Assembly: GCA_000702245.1 (NCBI GenBank)
Contig: JNKY01000018.1
Location: 117,760 to 181,759, forward strand
DNA: 64,000 nt
DNA from: Lachnospiraceae bacterium C6A11
GTDB taxonomy: Bacteria > Bacillota > Clostridia > Lachnospirales > Lachnospiraceae
Reading direction: 5' to 3'
Position numbers and translations under genes: made by a program. Below the pieces are notes generated by a model. The model made no database searches. It saw only the letters and a program-made list of their open reading frames with translations, and had not been told where the DNA came from. Every line of letters starts with the position of its first letter. Position 1 is the first letter of the stretch. Below are positions 35,068-43,282 of the stretch, one piece after another.

Positions 35068-35488
35068 ACATCTGCCACCTCCTAAGCCGGTCAGTACACA
35101 CCCCAAACTCCGTACTGCATCCGATATAAGTCTCGCCCTTCATGTCAATATGACCTATCATACATAATCCATCCGCCCCTGCTATAGCATCCATTCCATA
35201 ATCCTCACACCACATCAGGAAGCTATCTATATCGCCCGACGAAGCACTTTCCGCCAAATACTCTTTACTCTTTATCAGCGGCGCTGTATAGATCTTCTCA
35301 TACATAAATGCCCTTATCGTCTCGCAATTCATCACATACATCATCCCGTAAATACAGACCATCACCATGACCATCACTATAAGCATCACAATCGATGCTT
35401 CTATCGATATCACACCGGCATTTTCAAAGTTAATACTCTTCTTTCTATCACATCTACCATTCTTTTCTCCAAACATAAAAATACTCAT
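35033..35488 (-). CDS. TadE-like pseudopilin
   Basis: 151 residues. A basic leader ends in AG, then V-I-S-I-E-A, so a type IV prepilin cleavage site of the form G/xxxxE is present, followed by one long hydrophobic helix (about 26-50, rich in Met/Val/Ile). The rest (about 55-151) is an outer domain with five Cys. It is probably a minor pilin processed by a prepilin peptidase. GAGGGA precedes the ATG. It lies 55 bp after the larger TadE-like gene and overlaps the FHA gene. No name is assigned because the C-terminal part is not one I recognise. Confidence 0.75.
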   Translation of the reverse strand: MSIFMFGEKNGRCDRKKSINFENAGVISIEASIVMLIVMVMVMVCIYGMMYVMNCETIRAFMYEKIYTAPLIKSKEYLAESASSGDIDSFLMWCEDYGMDAIAGADGLCMIGHIDMKGETYIGCSTEFGVCTDRLRRWQMYDDIAEDAFGE

Positions 35489-35543
35489 ATCTATTCCCTC
35501 ATAGATTATTTAATGTAATTTTCACTGCTTTATGCATCTTCTT

Positions 35544-36395
35544 CTAATGGCATTTCTGGCATTCTCCAAGACCTCCGACCTCACTCAGCTTAACTCTACG
35601 GACCTTTCGTAACAGCCTGGAGCAGTTCGGACTGCTGTGGTATTTTTCACCGTCTCCGGTTATAAATACAAAGCTCCCGGCTGCCGAGGCATGACAATAA
35701 GAGCAGGGCTCATAACCGCCCTTCTCAGCCGTATTTTTTCTTGTATAAGTCGTATAGTGATACAAATATGAGCAGCCCCTGGAATGATGATATACCACAC
35801 CATTTTCCGCAACATAAACATATATGTCATTTGCATCATCATACTCTTCATCAGTTCCTTTATAGCCCACGTATGCCTTCTGCCGGACTGTATCCATGTA
35901 AGTCTTCTCAAAGATTCCTATAAGCGGTACCGACATCCTGACCGTGTAGCACACAGAGATGTCTATATAGCCGTCCTCGTCCGGAATCCCGGTGCCGATC
36001 AGCCTGATACCATCCACACCTCCGGCTATGTATTTTTCTACAAGCTCGTGATCATCCAGGTATTCACCAATCTTCGACTGAGCCATCAGAAGGTTTGAAT
36101 ACTCCATACCATCAACCTTGCCTGACAGATAAGAATACTCAGCCAGATATTCAGCCGCTTCGACCGCTGCAGCCTCATAAACGACAGTCCTTACAGCTAT
36201 CACCCTGCAGAAAAGGATAAATGCGTACATACAGAGCATGAAGATCGGAAGCACTATTCCCGCCTCAAATGCAAGCGAGCCACGATTCTTTTTTCTGCCT
36301 CTATAATACTTAGCATCATTCTCCTCCGGCTCATCAGACTTATTCACCGGTTCATGATTAATACTGTCTGTAACCATCGTATCCAACTGTATCAC
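35544..36395 (-). CDS. TadE-like pseudopilin with two C-terminal YHxxxC/PCxxC repeats
   Basis: 283 residues. RGSLAFEAGIVLPIFM is a TadE-type start with Glu five residues after the cleavage Gly, followed by one membrane helix (about 40-65). An outer region (about 70-185) precedes two tandem copies of a Cys motif: VYHHSRGCSYL...YEPCSYC (about 195-235) and KYHSSPNCSRL...LGECQKC (about 245-282). This Y-H-x(4)-C ... C-x-x-C unit occurs at the ends of several secreted Gram-positive proteins and may bind a metal. The start is uncertain: GTG 36395 (used), TTG 36386 or ATG 36377. It lies in the Tad operon after a 224-bp gap that holds an inverted-repeat element. Confidence 0.82.
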   Translation of the reverse strand: MIQLDTMVTDSINHEPVNKSDEPEENDAKYYRGRKKNRGSLAFEAGIVLPIFMLCMYAFILFCRVIAVRTVVYEAAAVEAAEYLAEYSYLSGKVDGMEYSNLLMAQSKIGEYLDDHELVEKYIAGGVDGIRLIGTGIPDEDGYIDISVCYTVRMSVPLIGIFEKTYMDTVRQKAYVGYKGTDEEYDDANDIYVYVAENGVVYHHSRGCSYLYHYTTYTRKNTAEKGGYEPCSYCHASAAGSFVFITGDGEKYHSSPNCSRLLRKVRRVKLSEVGGLGECQKCH

Positions 36396-36416
36396 CTTCT
36401 TCCTGCCACATTCACA

Positions 36417-36537
36417 ATATACGCTCCGGAACGAACACCGGGATCGTCTTTGTTAATCGTTTGATTTTTGGAGAGGCGAACGCATATGTTCCTTCGATTA
36501 ATTTTGTCTCGCGTAGTGTTCGTTCCGCAGCGTATAT
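36417..36537. repeat. 121-bp element with 22-bp inverted ends and nested hairpin
   Basis: Arms 36417-36438 and 36516-36537 are inverted copies matching at 21 of 22 positions. Inside, TTAATCG and CGATTAA pair again, each exactly 14 bases from its arm, so the whole element can fold into one long interrupted stem. It lies in the 224-bp gap between DUF5702 and the TadE-like gene. It could be a MITE-like insertion or an RNA element that tunes expression within the operon. Confidence 0.8.
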
Positions 36538-36619
36538 CATTTATTCATGTTTCTGTTCATACCATCTTCTTTACCTGTGTTTTGTCAATCAATATTCATC
36601 TCCATTGCATTTTCTTAAA

Positions 36620-38122
36620 TCAATATCCATCCTCCCTGTACAGCTGTATCTCCGTATCGCCGTAATTAATAGTCGCATCGACAGCAAACTCAACCGCTGC
36701 ATTTTCCATCCTAAAGTCCGGATAAAACTGCCTTGTATTCAGCTCGATAAGGTCGGCCGTCCTGTAATACAGCTTGTCTCCCTGAAGCGCCATAAGTATC
36801 ATCAGATAGTCTTCATAATCAAGCCCTCTCTCGTCATCACCTCCTGCCTTCGCCACACTCATCAGCTTATTTATTCCATAAAGATCCGTTGCCCAGTCCT
36901 CTGCTTTTTTGACAAGCGGGATCTTATGTCCTTCCACAAGGAATCTCGCATCGGCGCAGCTTTCAACATATGACCAGCAGCCTGCAAGAAGGTATTTGAC
37001 AAGTGGCTGAAGATAAGGCGCCCACCATGTAAGAGTGGTAGCAAGCGCAGAAACTCTTGCCATCTTCGACGCATCGGTTATGATATATGCAAAGTTGAAG
37101 CCCAGCCTGAGCTTGATCAGCTTTCTGACCGTTCCAACATAGTTCTCCGGATCACGTGCCTCACCACATATCAGATACTCCCTTTCCATATTCAGATAGG
37201 TTTCCTTATCCCTCTGATCTCTGAGGCACTTAAAAACCTCGCTGTCATAGGCGATTATTGCCGCATAATTCTTCAGATCATCGCCCCAGCCATTCATACC
37301 TGTAAGGTCACCTGATAATGCCCCATAGCTCTTAAAGCTCGTATCTATCTCAGAGTCGCTGAAATACGTTGCCAGAAGCTTCTTGATGGATGGCACCTCG
37401 TCAAGATCTACGATATTCTCACTAAATTCAACATTCTCCGGCAAGAATAGCGCCGAAATAAGTAACGTACTGACTGTACTTGTCGACAGCCTCGGATCCT
37501 CTTTATCTTCGCTGTATTCTGCAGCTTCGGGATGCTCCCTTAGATATTCCTCAGCTGCCTCCTTCACGGAATTAAAGTCTTCCCCTTCTCCGTTTGTTGC
37601 TGTAAGCCCTGCCGCTGTCTCTTCATCTATCCGGCTTAGTTCATCCTCTCCGACAGGTTCGTCAATATCCTCCTGCCCGGAGATCTTCTCAATAACCTTG
37701 TCCGCCGCCGTCTCCATAAGAGAGTATTTCATATAATCAGCTATCTGGTTGCCCAGTGCGGCGCAGTCATTATTTAACATTGTATTTACGGCAGACATCA
37801 CAACATCCTTCACCTCATAGCCTTCTCCGAGACTATCCTCAAGATAGGCCATGATCAGCCTTTCAGTTTCGCCGTCACCCTTGCCATAATAGGTTTTATC
37901 AAACAGGAGAAGATGATAATTCTCAAAGATATAGGAGTTGTAATCAGCCTTGATACTTGACATAGCTCCGGAAAGCGCCGCTGCGGCTTTCGCCCTCGCA
38001 CACTTGACGCGCACCGCATAAATAACTGCTGTAAATAGTGTCAGCATGACCATAATAAGCAGTGTCAAAAATATGGTCACAGCGCCTCTGTTTATGCCTT
38101 TTCCTCCCTCTCTTCTCTTCAT
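36620..38122 (-). CDS. DUF5702-type Tad-associated membrane protein
   Basis: 500 residues. RGAVTIFLTLLIMVMLTLF near the N-terminus is a TadG-like hydrophobic start without Glu at +5, so it is probably a membrane anchor rather than a processed pilin. The rest (about 45-500) is a large outer region with an acidic stretch (about 150-215). Proteins of this kind lie next to the Flp pilin in Clostridial Tad loci and are annotated as DUF5702. ATG 38122 is chosen, as AGGAGG lies seven bases upstream. It follows the Flp1 pilin gene by 56 bp. Its role may be to assemble or cap the pilus, by position only. Confidence 0.82.
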   Translation of the reverse strand: MKRREGGKGINRGAVTIFLTLLIMVMLTLFTAVIYAVRVKCARAKAAAALSGAMSSIKADYNSYIFENYHLLLFDKTYYGKGDGETERLIMAYLEDSLGEGYEVKDVVMSAVNTMLNNDCAALGNQIADYMKYSLMETAADKVIEKISGQEDIDEPVGEDELSRIDEETAAGLTATNGEGEDFNSVKEAAEEYLREHPEAAEYSEDKEDPRLSTSTVSTLLISALFLPENVEFSENIVDLDEVPSIKKLLATYFSDSEIDTSFKSYGALSGDLTGMNGWGDDLKNYAAIIAYDSEVFKCLRDQRDKETYLNMEREYLICGEARDPENYVGTVRKLIKLRLGFNFAYIITDASKMARVSALATTLTWWAPYLQPLVKYLLAGCWSYVESCADARFLVEGHKIPLVKKAEDWATDLYGINKLMSVAKAGGDDERGLDYEDYLMILMALQGDKLYYRTADLIELNTRQFYPDFRMENAAVEFAVDATINYGDTEIQLYREDGY

Positions 38123-38178
38123 TCCATCTCCTCCTGTAAGGTACAGCATTTATATAAAACCAAATACCGGTCAGCCTG

Positions 38179-38382
38179 TCAGAATAAGCTGCTTACGCCA
38201 CTGTTGATATTCTTCCATATCGAATTCGCCAGACTTATGATCTGGCTCTTAAATATGACCACCAGCGCCACAAGAACAACCAGTATCAGGATAACCTCGA
38301 TAGAGATCGCTCCTCTGTTATCTGATGATCTGACACGGTCTTCAGTTATTTCATCTACTGTTATCTCACTCATTTTTTCCAT
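38179..38382 (-). CDS. Flp1-type IVb pilin
   Basis: 67 residues, the usual size for a Flp pilin. After a polar leader of about 22 residues, NRGAISIEVILILVVLVALV gives a prepilin cleavage site (after Gly) with Glu at +5, and then a short C-terminal segment rich in Ser/Asn. This should be the main subunit of the pilus. ATG 38382 has AAGGAGG just upstream. The start overlaps no gene; the stop of tadC (38394) is 11 bp upstream, so the two are tightly linked. Confidence 0.88.
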   Translation of the reverse strand: MEKMSEITVDEITEDRVRSSDNRGAISIEVILILVVLVALVVIFKSQIISLANSIWKNINSGVSSLF

Positions 38383-38393
38383 AATATCCCTCC

Positions 38394-39797
38394 TTAAAAA
38401 TTCTTGATCGCAGGGAACATTACTATCCCGATTACGCATACCAGAAGTAAAAACATTGGGATCAGAAGCTTCTCTGAGGCTTCCTCTCCCTTCTTTCTTG
38501 CCCTCTGTTTTCTCTCACTAAACGCATCCTTTTCTTCCTTCTGCAACAGCTCCAGCAGATTGGAGTTGCCGCGTTCAAGATTTCTTACGATCAGCGACAT
38601 GAGCCTGCTGTATTCTCCCGTTCCCGAGCCTCTGCCCATCTCGGAATAAACCGTTCTTTCATCCCTTCCGGTCCTCAGCCCGTTCACAACAAAATGCAGC
38701 TCCTCATACAGTCCTCCTGATCTGTTATGTTTTTTCATCTCCTCGTAAATACTGATGAAGGTCTCTCTGATAGAAAGACCCGAACTCATCTTCAGCACGA
38801 TGCTGCTCACAAAAAATGAATAGTCGTGAAGCATCTCCTCCTGCCTAGCATCGCCCTTCTTCTTTACCCTGTTAACAAGAAGGATCATATAGACCGCTAT
38901 CAGGATCACACCAAATATAAATATCTTACAGACCATAGATATACCTCCTTCGGTGTCCCTTCTGACGGTCACGCCGTCTATATTTTCCGGCAGGACTATC
39001 TCACTTTTATTTCTGCTCTCCTCCTCAAGCAGCTTTAGTTTATCCTCGGTCTTCTCGACCCATCCACTTGCAGAATACGGCACGACTCTGACCTTCCAGC
39101 TTCTCTCGGTATCATGAACACCGTCCTTGATGACCGCCGTCAGCCCGACCTCCTTCGCCGAGCTTAGTTCACGGCTGTAAACCGTTCCGTCGCCGCCTAT
39201 CAAAAGGGTGTCATCACTTATCCACTCTATCGTAAGAGTACCGCTTTCATCAGTCTTCGGAAGCTTCAGATCATACATGACATTCGTTAGATCCGGGTTT
39301 TTAGCCTTAATAGTCTTCTCCAGGTAGTCTGCGGCTTTATCAGCCATCTTCCTGAATTCCTCGCTGTCATATTCCCGGGGACTAAGCTCCAGCTCAAAGT
39401 TTTCCTCACTGCTGCCGTTCTTCAGCGTAAGATTCACCTTAGCCGGCGCTCCACCGGTCTCCGGCCTCCTGAGCTTCTCAGTCCCACCACCATCCTTTCC
39501 TGCCAACACCAGAAATATCACAAATACATCCAGTATCAGCAGCGCCATAAGGCCCTTCCTTATGACTCCGGAAATAAGCTTCTCCGTTTCTTCCTCAGCC
39601 CTTCTGTCATTCATCGTCCCGGACTTTCGTATTTCCTGCTTCAGCCTGTCAAATATTACAGTCCGCCTGAGCTTTTCCGTAAGCAGCATCGCCGCTGCTG
39701 AAAAAAGCTCTCTTCCCTTATACTTACTGAAATATTTCCTGCTTATCATTGCCAGGCTGATCAGACAGAGTCCTAAAATCAGTGCAAATTCCAGCAT
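38394..39797 (-). CDS. tadC: TadC-like inner membrane platform protein with inserted Ig-like domain
   Basis: 467 residues. The C-terminal half has the T2SSF/TadC fold: helix (about 290-310), a cytoplasmic four-helix bundle (about 320-425, LKMSSGLSIRETFISIYEEM ... SRLMSLIVRNLERGN), and a final helix (445-465). The N-terminal half has two helices (1-17 and about 83-100) and then an insert of about 180 residues (100-285) that is predicted to lie outside. Within it, VMYDLKLP..TLTIEWISDDTLLIGGDGTVYS resembles atrophied bacterial Ig-like domains. It is part of the operon, 15 bp after tadB. A platform protein with an outer domain may contact the pilus or the wall. Confidence 0.85.
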   Translation of the reverse strand: MLEFALILGLCLISLAMISRKYFSKYKGRELFSAAAMLLTEKLRRTVIFDRLKQEIRKSGTMNDRRAEEETEKLISGVIRKGLMALLILDVFVIFLVLAGKDGGGTEKLRRPETGGAPAKVNLTLKNGSSEENFELELSPREYDSEEFRKMADKAADYLEKTIKAKNPDLTNVMYDLKLPKTDESGTLTIEWISDDTLLIGGDGTVYSRELSSAKEVGLTAVIKDGVHDTERSWKVRVVPYSASGWVEKTEDKLKLLEEESRNKSEIVLPENIDGVTVRRDTEGGISMVCKIFIFGVILIAVYMILLVNRVKKKGDARQEEMLHDYSFFVSSIVLKMSSGLSIRETFISIYEEMKKHNRSGGLYEELHFVVNGLRTGRDERTVYSEMGRGSGTGEYSRLMSLIVRNLERGNSNLLELLQKEEKDAFSERKQRARKKGEEASEKLLIPMFLLLVCVIGIVMFPAIKNF

Positions 39798-39812
39798 AAT
39801 ATCTACCTCTTC

Positions 39813-40502
39813 TTATACTTCTATATCTGTAATACGCTTTCCCACTCTGTCAGCGATAAGCACGATACCAAGCATGACCGTCATAAATATCCTGCCGGCC
39901 GCGCCTTCATACAGAGTGCTCATAAAACGCCCCATGGTAAGTCTTGTATAAAAAATAATAACGAAGGGCATGAGGACCATGATCTTCTGCTCCAGCCTCT
40001 TGCCGGCTATGATCGCAGCTATATCATTTTCCACATCTATCCTTTCGCTGATGGTCCTGACCGACTCCCTGACGATCCTGATGGTATTTCCACCGGTCTT
40101 CCTGATGATGCCTATAACATCTGCAAATGCCCGTATTTCCTCAATACCATCCTCCTCAGCAAGCTCTGACAGCACCTTATCCACAGGTTCATGAAGTGAA
40201 ATCCTTCTGTTCATTATCCTGAGCCGCGCCAGTAATCTGCATTTTCTCCCGTAAAGCTCTCCTATATCTCTTTCGGCTAAAATAAAGGCATTTTCGAGAG
40301 AATACCCACCTTCAATAGCTGCATCAACCGCGCTCATCAGACTCTTAAATTCCAGAAGTGTCTTCCGCCTGTCACTTTTCTTCTTTTCCTTCTTCCATTC
40401 CAGGTAGTAGAGCCCACCTGCAACAGCGCCCGGAACCAGACCCAGCCATGAGTCGTAAAACAGATATGCGATGGCCGGAACCAATAGGATGCTTACTATC
40501 AT
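39813..40502 (-). CDS. tadB: TadB-like inner membrane platform protein
   Basis: 229 residues with a T2SSF domain. An N-terminal hairpin of two helices (about 1-35) is followed by a cytoplasmic helical bundle (about 48-160, with LEFKSLMSAVDAAIEGGYSLENAF and IGIIRKTGGNTIRIVRES parts) and two C-terminal helices (about 170-220). TadB and TadC form the membrane base on which the ATPase acts. The ATG overlaps the TGA of tadA by four bases (ATGA), a sign of coupled translation. It is shorter than proteobacterial TadB, as is usual in Clostridia. Confidence 0.88.
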   Translation of the reverse strand: MIVSILLVPAIAYLFYDSWLGLVPGAVAGGLYYLEWKKEKKKSDRRKTLLEFKSLMSAVDAAIEGGYSLENAFILAERDIGELYGRKCRLLARLRIMNRRISLHEPVDKVLSELAEEDGIEEIRAFADVIGIIRKTGGNTIRIVRESVRTISERIDVENDIAAIIAGKRLEQKIMVLMPFVIIFYTRLTMGRFMSTLYEGAAGRIFMTVMLGIVLIADRVGKRITDIEV

Positions 40503-41767
40503 CCCAGTCCCTCCCTGTAAATACTGATGAGCCCCGATGCCTCAAGCTTATGGACATTCATCAGATCGTTTATCCTGCGAAGCTTTCCTCTGACCTTTCT
40601 CCTCTCATCCCGGGAATTCTTCCCGTAAGTTTCAGAGTCTTCGCATAAAACCTCTTCAAATGAATAAAGTGTATTCAGTCTGATCTCATCCTCTTCCATT
40701 CCAACCACCTCACTGATCTCTAATACTCTTCTCGACCTGTCTCTGAGCCTGCCAAGATGCACCACTATATCCACCGCCGCCGATATCTGCTGTCTGATTG
40801 CCCTTATGGGAAACTCCGCGCCCATCAGGACCATTGATTCCAGTCTGAGCAGCATATCCCTCACCGAGTTAGCATGACCCGTGGAGATGCTGCCATCATG
40901 TCCCGTATTCATAGCTGCAAGCATATCGATTGCAGCCTCGTCACGGACTTCTCCGACTATGATACGATCCGGCCTCATTCGTAGGCTGGTGCGTATCAGG
41001 TCCTTAATTGTGATGCTGTTATTTCCTTCGACATTTGCATTTCTGACCTCCAGCCGGACAAGGTTCTCTATACCCTCGAGCCGAAGCTCCGCGGCATCCT
41101 CTATGGTTATCACGCGTTCATCCTTCGGGATGAAGTCGGACAAAGCATTCAGGAAGGTCGTCTTGCCGGAGCTTGTCGCACCTGAAATAAATATGTTGTA
41201 GCCTGCTCTGACCAGAAGACTGAGGAAGTCCGCCGTCTCCCTGTCCAGAGTTCCCTTCATGATAAGCTTTTCCATATCCAGCCGCTCCTTAGGAAACTTC
41301 CTTATAGTTACAGCTGTTCCGTCGAGCGATACGCAGGAAAGGACAACATTTACTCTTGAACCGTCCGGAAGTATCACGTCGGCGATAGGATTCGTGTCAT
41401 TTAAGAGCCTGTTCGCCGATGATACAATCTGCTGGAGCACTGTCATCAGCTTCTCCGTGCTCTCAAAAGACTTCCCTGACCTTTCGATCACGCCGTTTCT
41501 CTCGACAAATATCGTATCTGGGCCATTTATCATGATCTCGGATATACTGTCGTCCTCAAGAAGATCCGAGAGTATATCCAGCTTTCTGATGGAATTGTAT
41601 AGTTCCGTCTTTAGCTGAAGCTTCTCTCTGAGAGGCATATACTGTGCACCGGAATCGTTCAGGATACACCTGTCGATCATCCTTCTGACCTCTTCGTCAG
41701 CTATCTCTGCACTAAGATCCAGCCCACTCAGCACCTCTCTTTTCAGTCTCTCTCTATGGCTTTCCAT
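40499..41767 (-). CDS. tadA: TadA/CpaF family pilus assembly ATPase
   Basis: 422 residues, cytoplasmic. It is a type II/IV secretion ATPase: the Walker A motif is GATSSGKTTFLNAL (about residue 195-205), the Asp box DERVITIEDAAELRL, the Walker B region RPDRIIVGEVRDEAAIDML, and the His box GHDGSISTGHANS. The N-terminal CpaF region contains ILDDSISEIMINGP in the form LLEDDSISEIMING. It powers extension of the pilus encoded downstream. The start follows AGGAG at a short distance. There are 113 bp between it and the TadZ-like gene. Confidence 0.95.
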   Translation of the reverse strand: MESHRERLKREVLSGLDLSAEIADEEVRRMIDRCILNDSGAQYMPLREKLQLKTELYNSIRKLDILSDLLEDDSISEIMINGPDTIFVERNGVIERSGKSFESTEKLMTVLQQIVSSANRLLNDTNPIADVILPDGSRVNVVLSCVSLDGTAVTIRKFPKERLDMEKLIMKGTLDRETADFLSLLVRAGYNIFISGATSSGKTTFLNALSDFIPKDERVITIEDAAELRLEGIENLVRLEVRNANVEGNNSITIKDLIRTSLRMRPDRIIVGEVRDEAAIDMLAAMNTGHDGSISTGHANSVRDMLLRLESMVLMGAEFPIRAIRQQISAAVDIVVHLGRLRDRSRRVLEISEVVGMEEDEIRLNTLYSFEEVLCEDSETYGKNSRDERRKVRGKLRRINDLMNVHKLEASGLISIYREGLG

Positions 41768-41880
41768 CTTCTCCTATCTCCCAAAACGAATCCTGCATAC
41801 TCTATCACTCCAAAAACGAACCAGAATCCTCTCCCGACTTCTAACCGAATCAATCATCTTCTCCAAGCTCTACGACTACA

Positions 41881-42843
41881 TCATCCTTCTTCTCTGAGCC
41901 TCTGAGCATATACAGCCATCTCCTCACCGCTGCAGCCCACCGGCACGTGAACCCTTCTGAGCCTCTGCATCACATCCCTAAGCTCCAGGCTCCTTAGAAT
42001 CTCCTCGAAGCATCGCAGCTTACCCTGGGACACCTCATCATCGAGAACAGGCATGTAGATCACGTCAAAGCATTCCAGCAGCGCCATATCCTCAAGCACA
42101 GCCGACCCCAGATCGTAAACAACCGTACTATACCTGCCGGTCTGCAGCAGACAGTCCGAAAGACTACAAATATCATCCTTTTGAACATTTCTCAGATCCA
42201 GATAAACACTCCCCGCTCGAAGCGCCTCTATTCCGTCGAGTGATTTGATACATCCTCTGACAGTCTCTGCAAACTCAGGTATTCTTTCTTTGATCTGATA
42301 AAGCATCTCGTTTCCTTCAAGGCCGCCCGGCGAATAGTTTTCCATCCCGACATAAACCCCTCTGCCGGCCAAAACACCGGTGAGTGCCATCGCAAGAGTA
42401 GTGCATCCGCATCTCCCAAGAGGCGAAAATACCGCTTCAACTCTTTTAGAACTAATAACAGGAGGGCTGAATACGGTTATCTTCCTGATCTCATCGAAGA
42501 TTGCTCCAAGCTTCTGATACTTAAACACTGTATCAGCGCTTCTCACGACCATGTCACCTCTTCTGATGCTGTCCTGTGCCGTGAGTACACCATCACCGTC
42601 GATCCTTCGATCGGAAAGATATATGCATCTGACATTGTGAAAGCTGAGATGCCCTCTCACGACCCGGCAGCCACTGATGTCATCCGTGAGTATCAGCTCC
42701 AGGTCATTCTTCGCCAGGTACTTCTCCGCAGAATCCATATCGGAAAATACAACCGCACTGTATTCCCCGTCCACCTGGCAGATATAATCCGTAAGACCGA
42801 CAGCAAAGCCTTCATCTCTGTCACATATACCGATCCTATGCAT
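41881..42843 (-). CDS. TadZ/CpaE-like protein with degenerate P-loop
   Basis: 320 residues. The N-terminal part (1-120) looks like a receiver-type fold (IGICDRDEGFAVGL...LELILTDD) and the C-terminal part (about 135-320) like a MinD/ParA ATPase, the layout of TadZ/CpaE. The P-loop reads SPLGRCGCTTLAMAL. The Lys of the Walker signature, and the Lys of GKT, are both replaced (by Leu/Gly context and by Cys), so ATP hydrolysis is doubtful. TadZ places the pilus at a cell pole or site. AGGAAGG precedes the ATG. It is the first gene of the pilus operon. Confidence 0.78.
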   Translation of the reverse strand: MHRIGICDRDEGFAVGLTDYICQVDGEYSAVVFSDMDSAEKYLAKNDLELILTDDISGCRVVRGHLSFHNVRCIYLSDRRIDGDGVLTAQDSIRRGDMVVRSADTVFKYQKLGAIFDEIRKITVFSPPVISSKRVEAVFSPLGRCGCTTLAMALTGVLAGRGVYVGMENYSPGGLEGNEMLYQIKERIPEFAETVRGCIKSLDGIEALRAGSVYLDLRNVQKDDICSLSDCLLQTGRYSTVVYDLGSAVLEDMALLECFDVIYMPVLDDEVSQGKLRCFEEILRSLELRDVMQRLRRVHVPVGCSGEEMAVYAQRLREEG

Positions 42844-43282
42844 TTTTCCTTCCTTTCCTCTGACTCATCCTTATCAGATCTTCAGCAGACCATTTAAAAC
42901 CCGCCGGTCTGTTGATGAAGAAAGCTTAGCATTTTAAATCCGGCCGGTAAAATCGCCACGCGACACGTTCTGTTGCGCAACAAAACAAAGCTCCTTCACA
43001 AACGGTCAAACGAAAAAAGCCCCGGAAGGCCGTACAAAACAGTCCTTCCAAGGTACTCCCTCCCTGTATTTTCAATCCCAAGTCACCTGCCGACGTGCCC
43101 GACTCTGACCGTTTGGCCGCCAAAAACCGCACCAAAAAAGCACCGGACGTCAATGTCCGATGCTTTTTTATGCATATTCATATAATGACTTTATCTATTA
43201 TGACGAAACAATCTGTTGCTCTTTTTGAGTCCAACCGATCGATACACCGATCCAGACTGTTCATCATCCCGACCACCGGGTA
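42844..43282. other. Intergenic region between the Tad operon and the hybrid kinase gene
   Basis: 439 bp without a supported gene. It should hold the Tad promoter. Visible structures are GTTGCGCAAC (palindrome near 42972), CAAACGGTCA near 43007 and its inverse TGACCGTTTG near 43107 (10-bp inverted repeat about 90 bp apart), and the terminator at 43140. A 75-codon minus-strand frame at 42926-43153 has no Shine-Dalgarno and crosses the terminator region, so I reject it. Confidence 0.6.
43140..43163 (-). terminator. Terminator of the hybrid histidine kinase gene
   Basis: A 9-bp stem with one T-G pair (43140-43148 with 43155-43163) is flanked by A6 on one side and T6 on the other, so it can work in both directions. 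On the minus strand a T6 run follows the stem. Confidence 0.85.

Noticed and set aside
36461..36973. 170-codon plus frame across the inverted-repeat element
   Set aside because: Antisense to the DUF5702 gene and runs through a stem-loop element.
42926..43153. 75-codon minus frame between the pilus operon and the kinase gene
   Set aside because: No ribosome binding site and it overlaps the terminator region.
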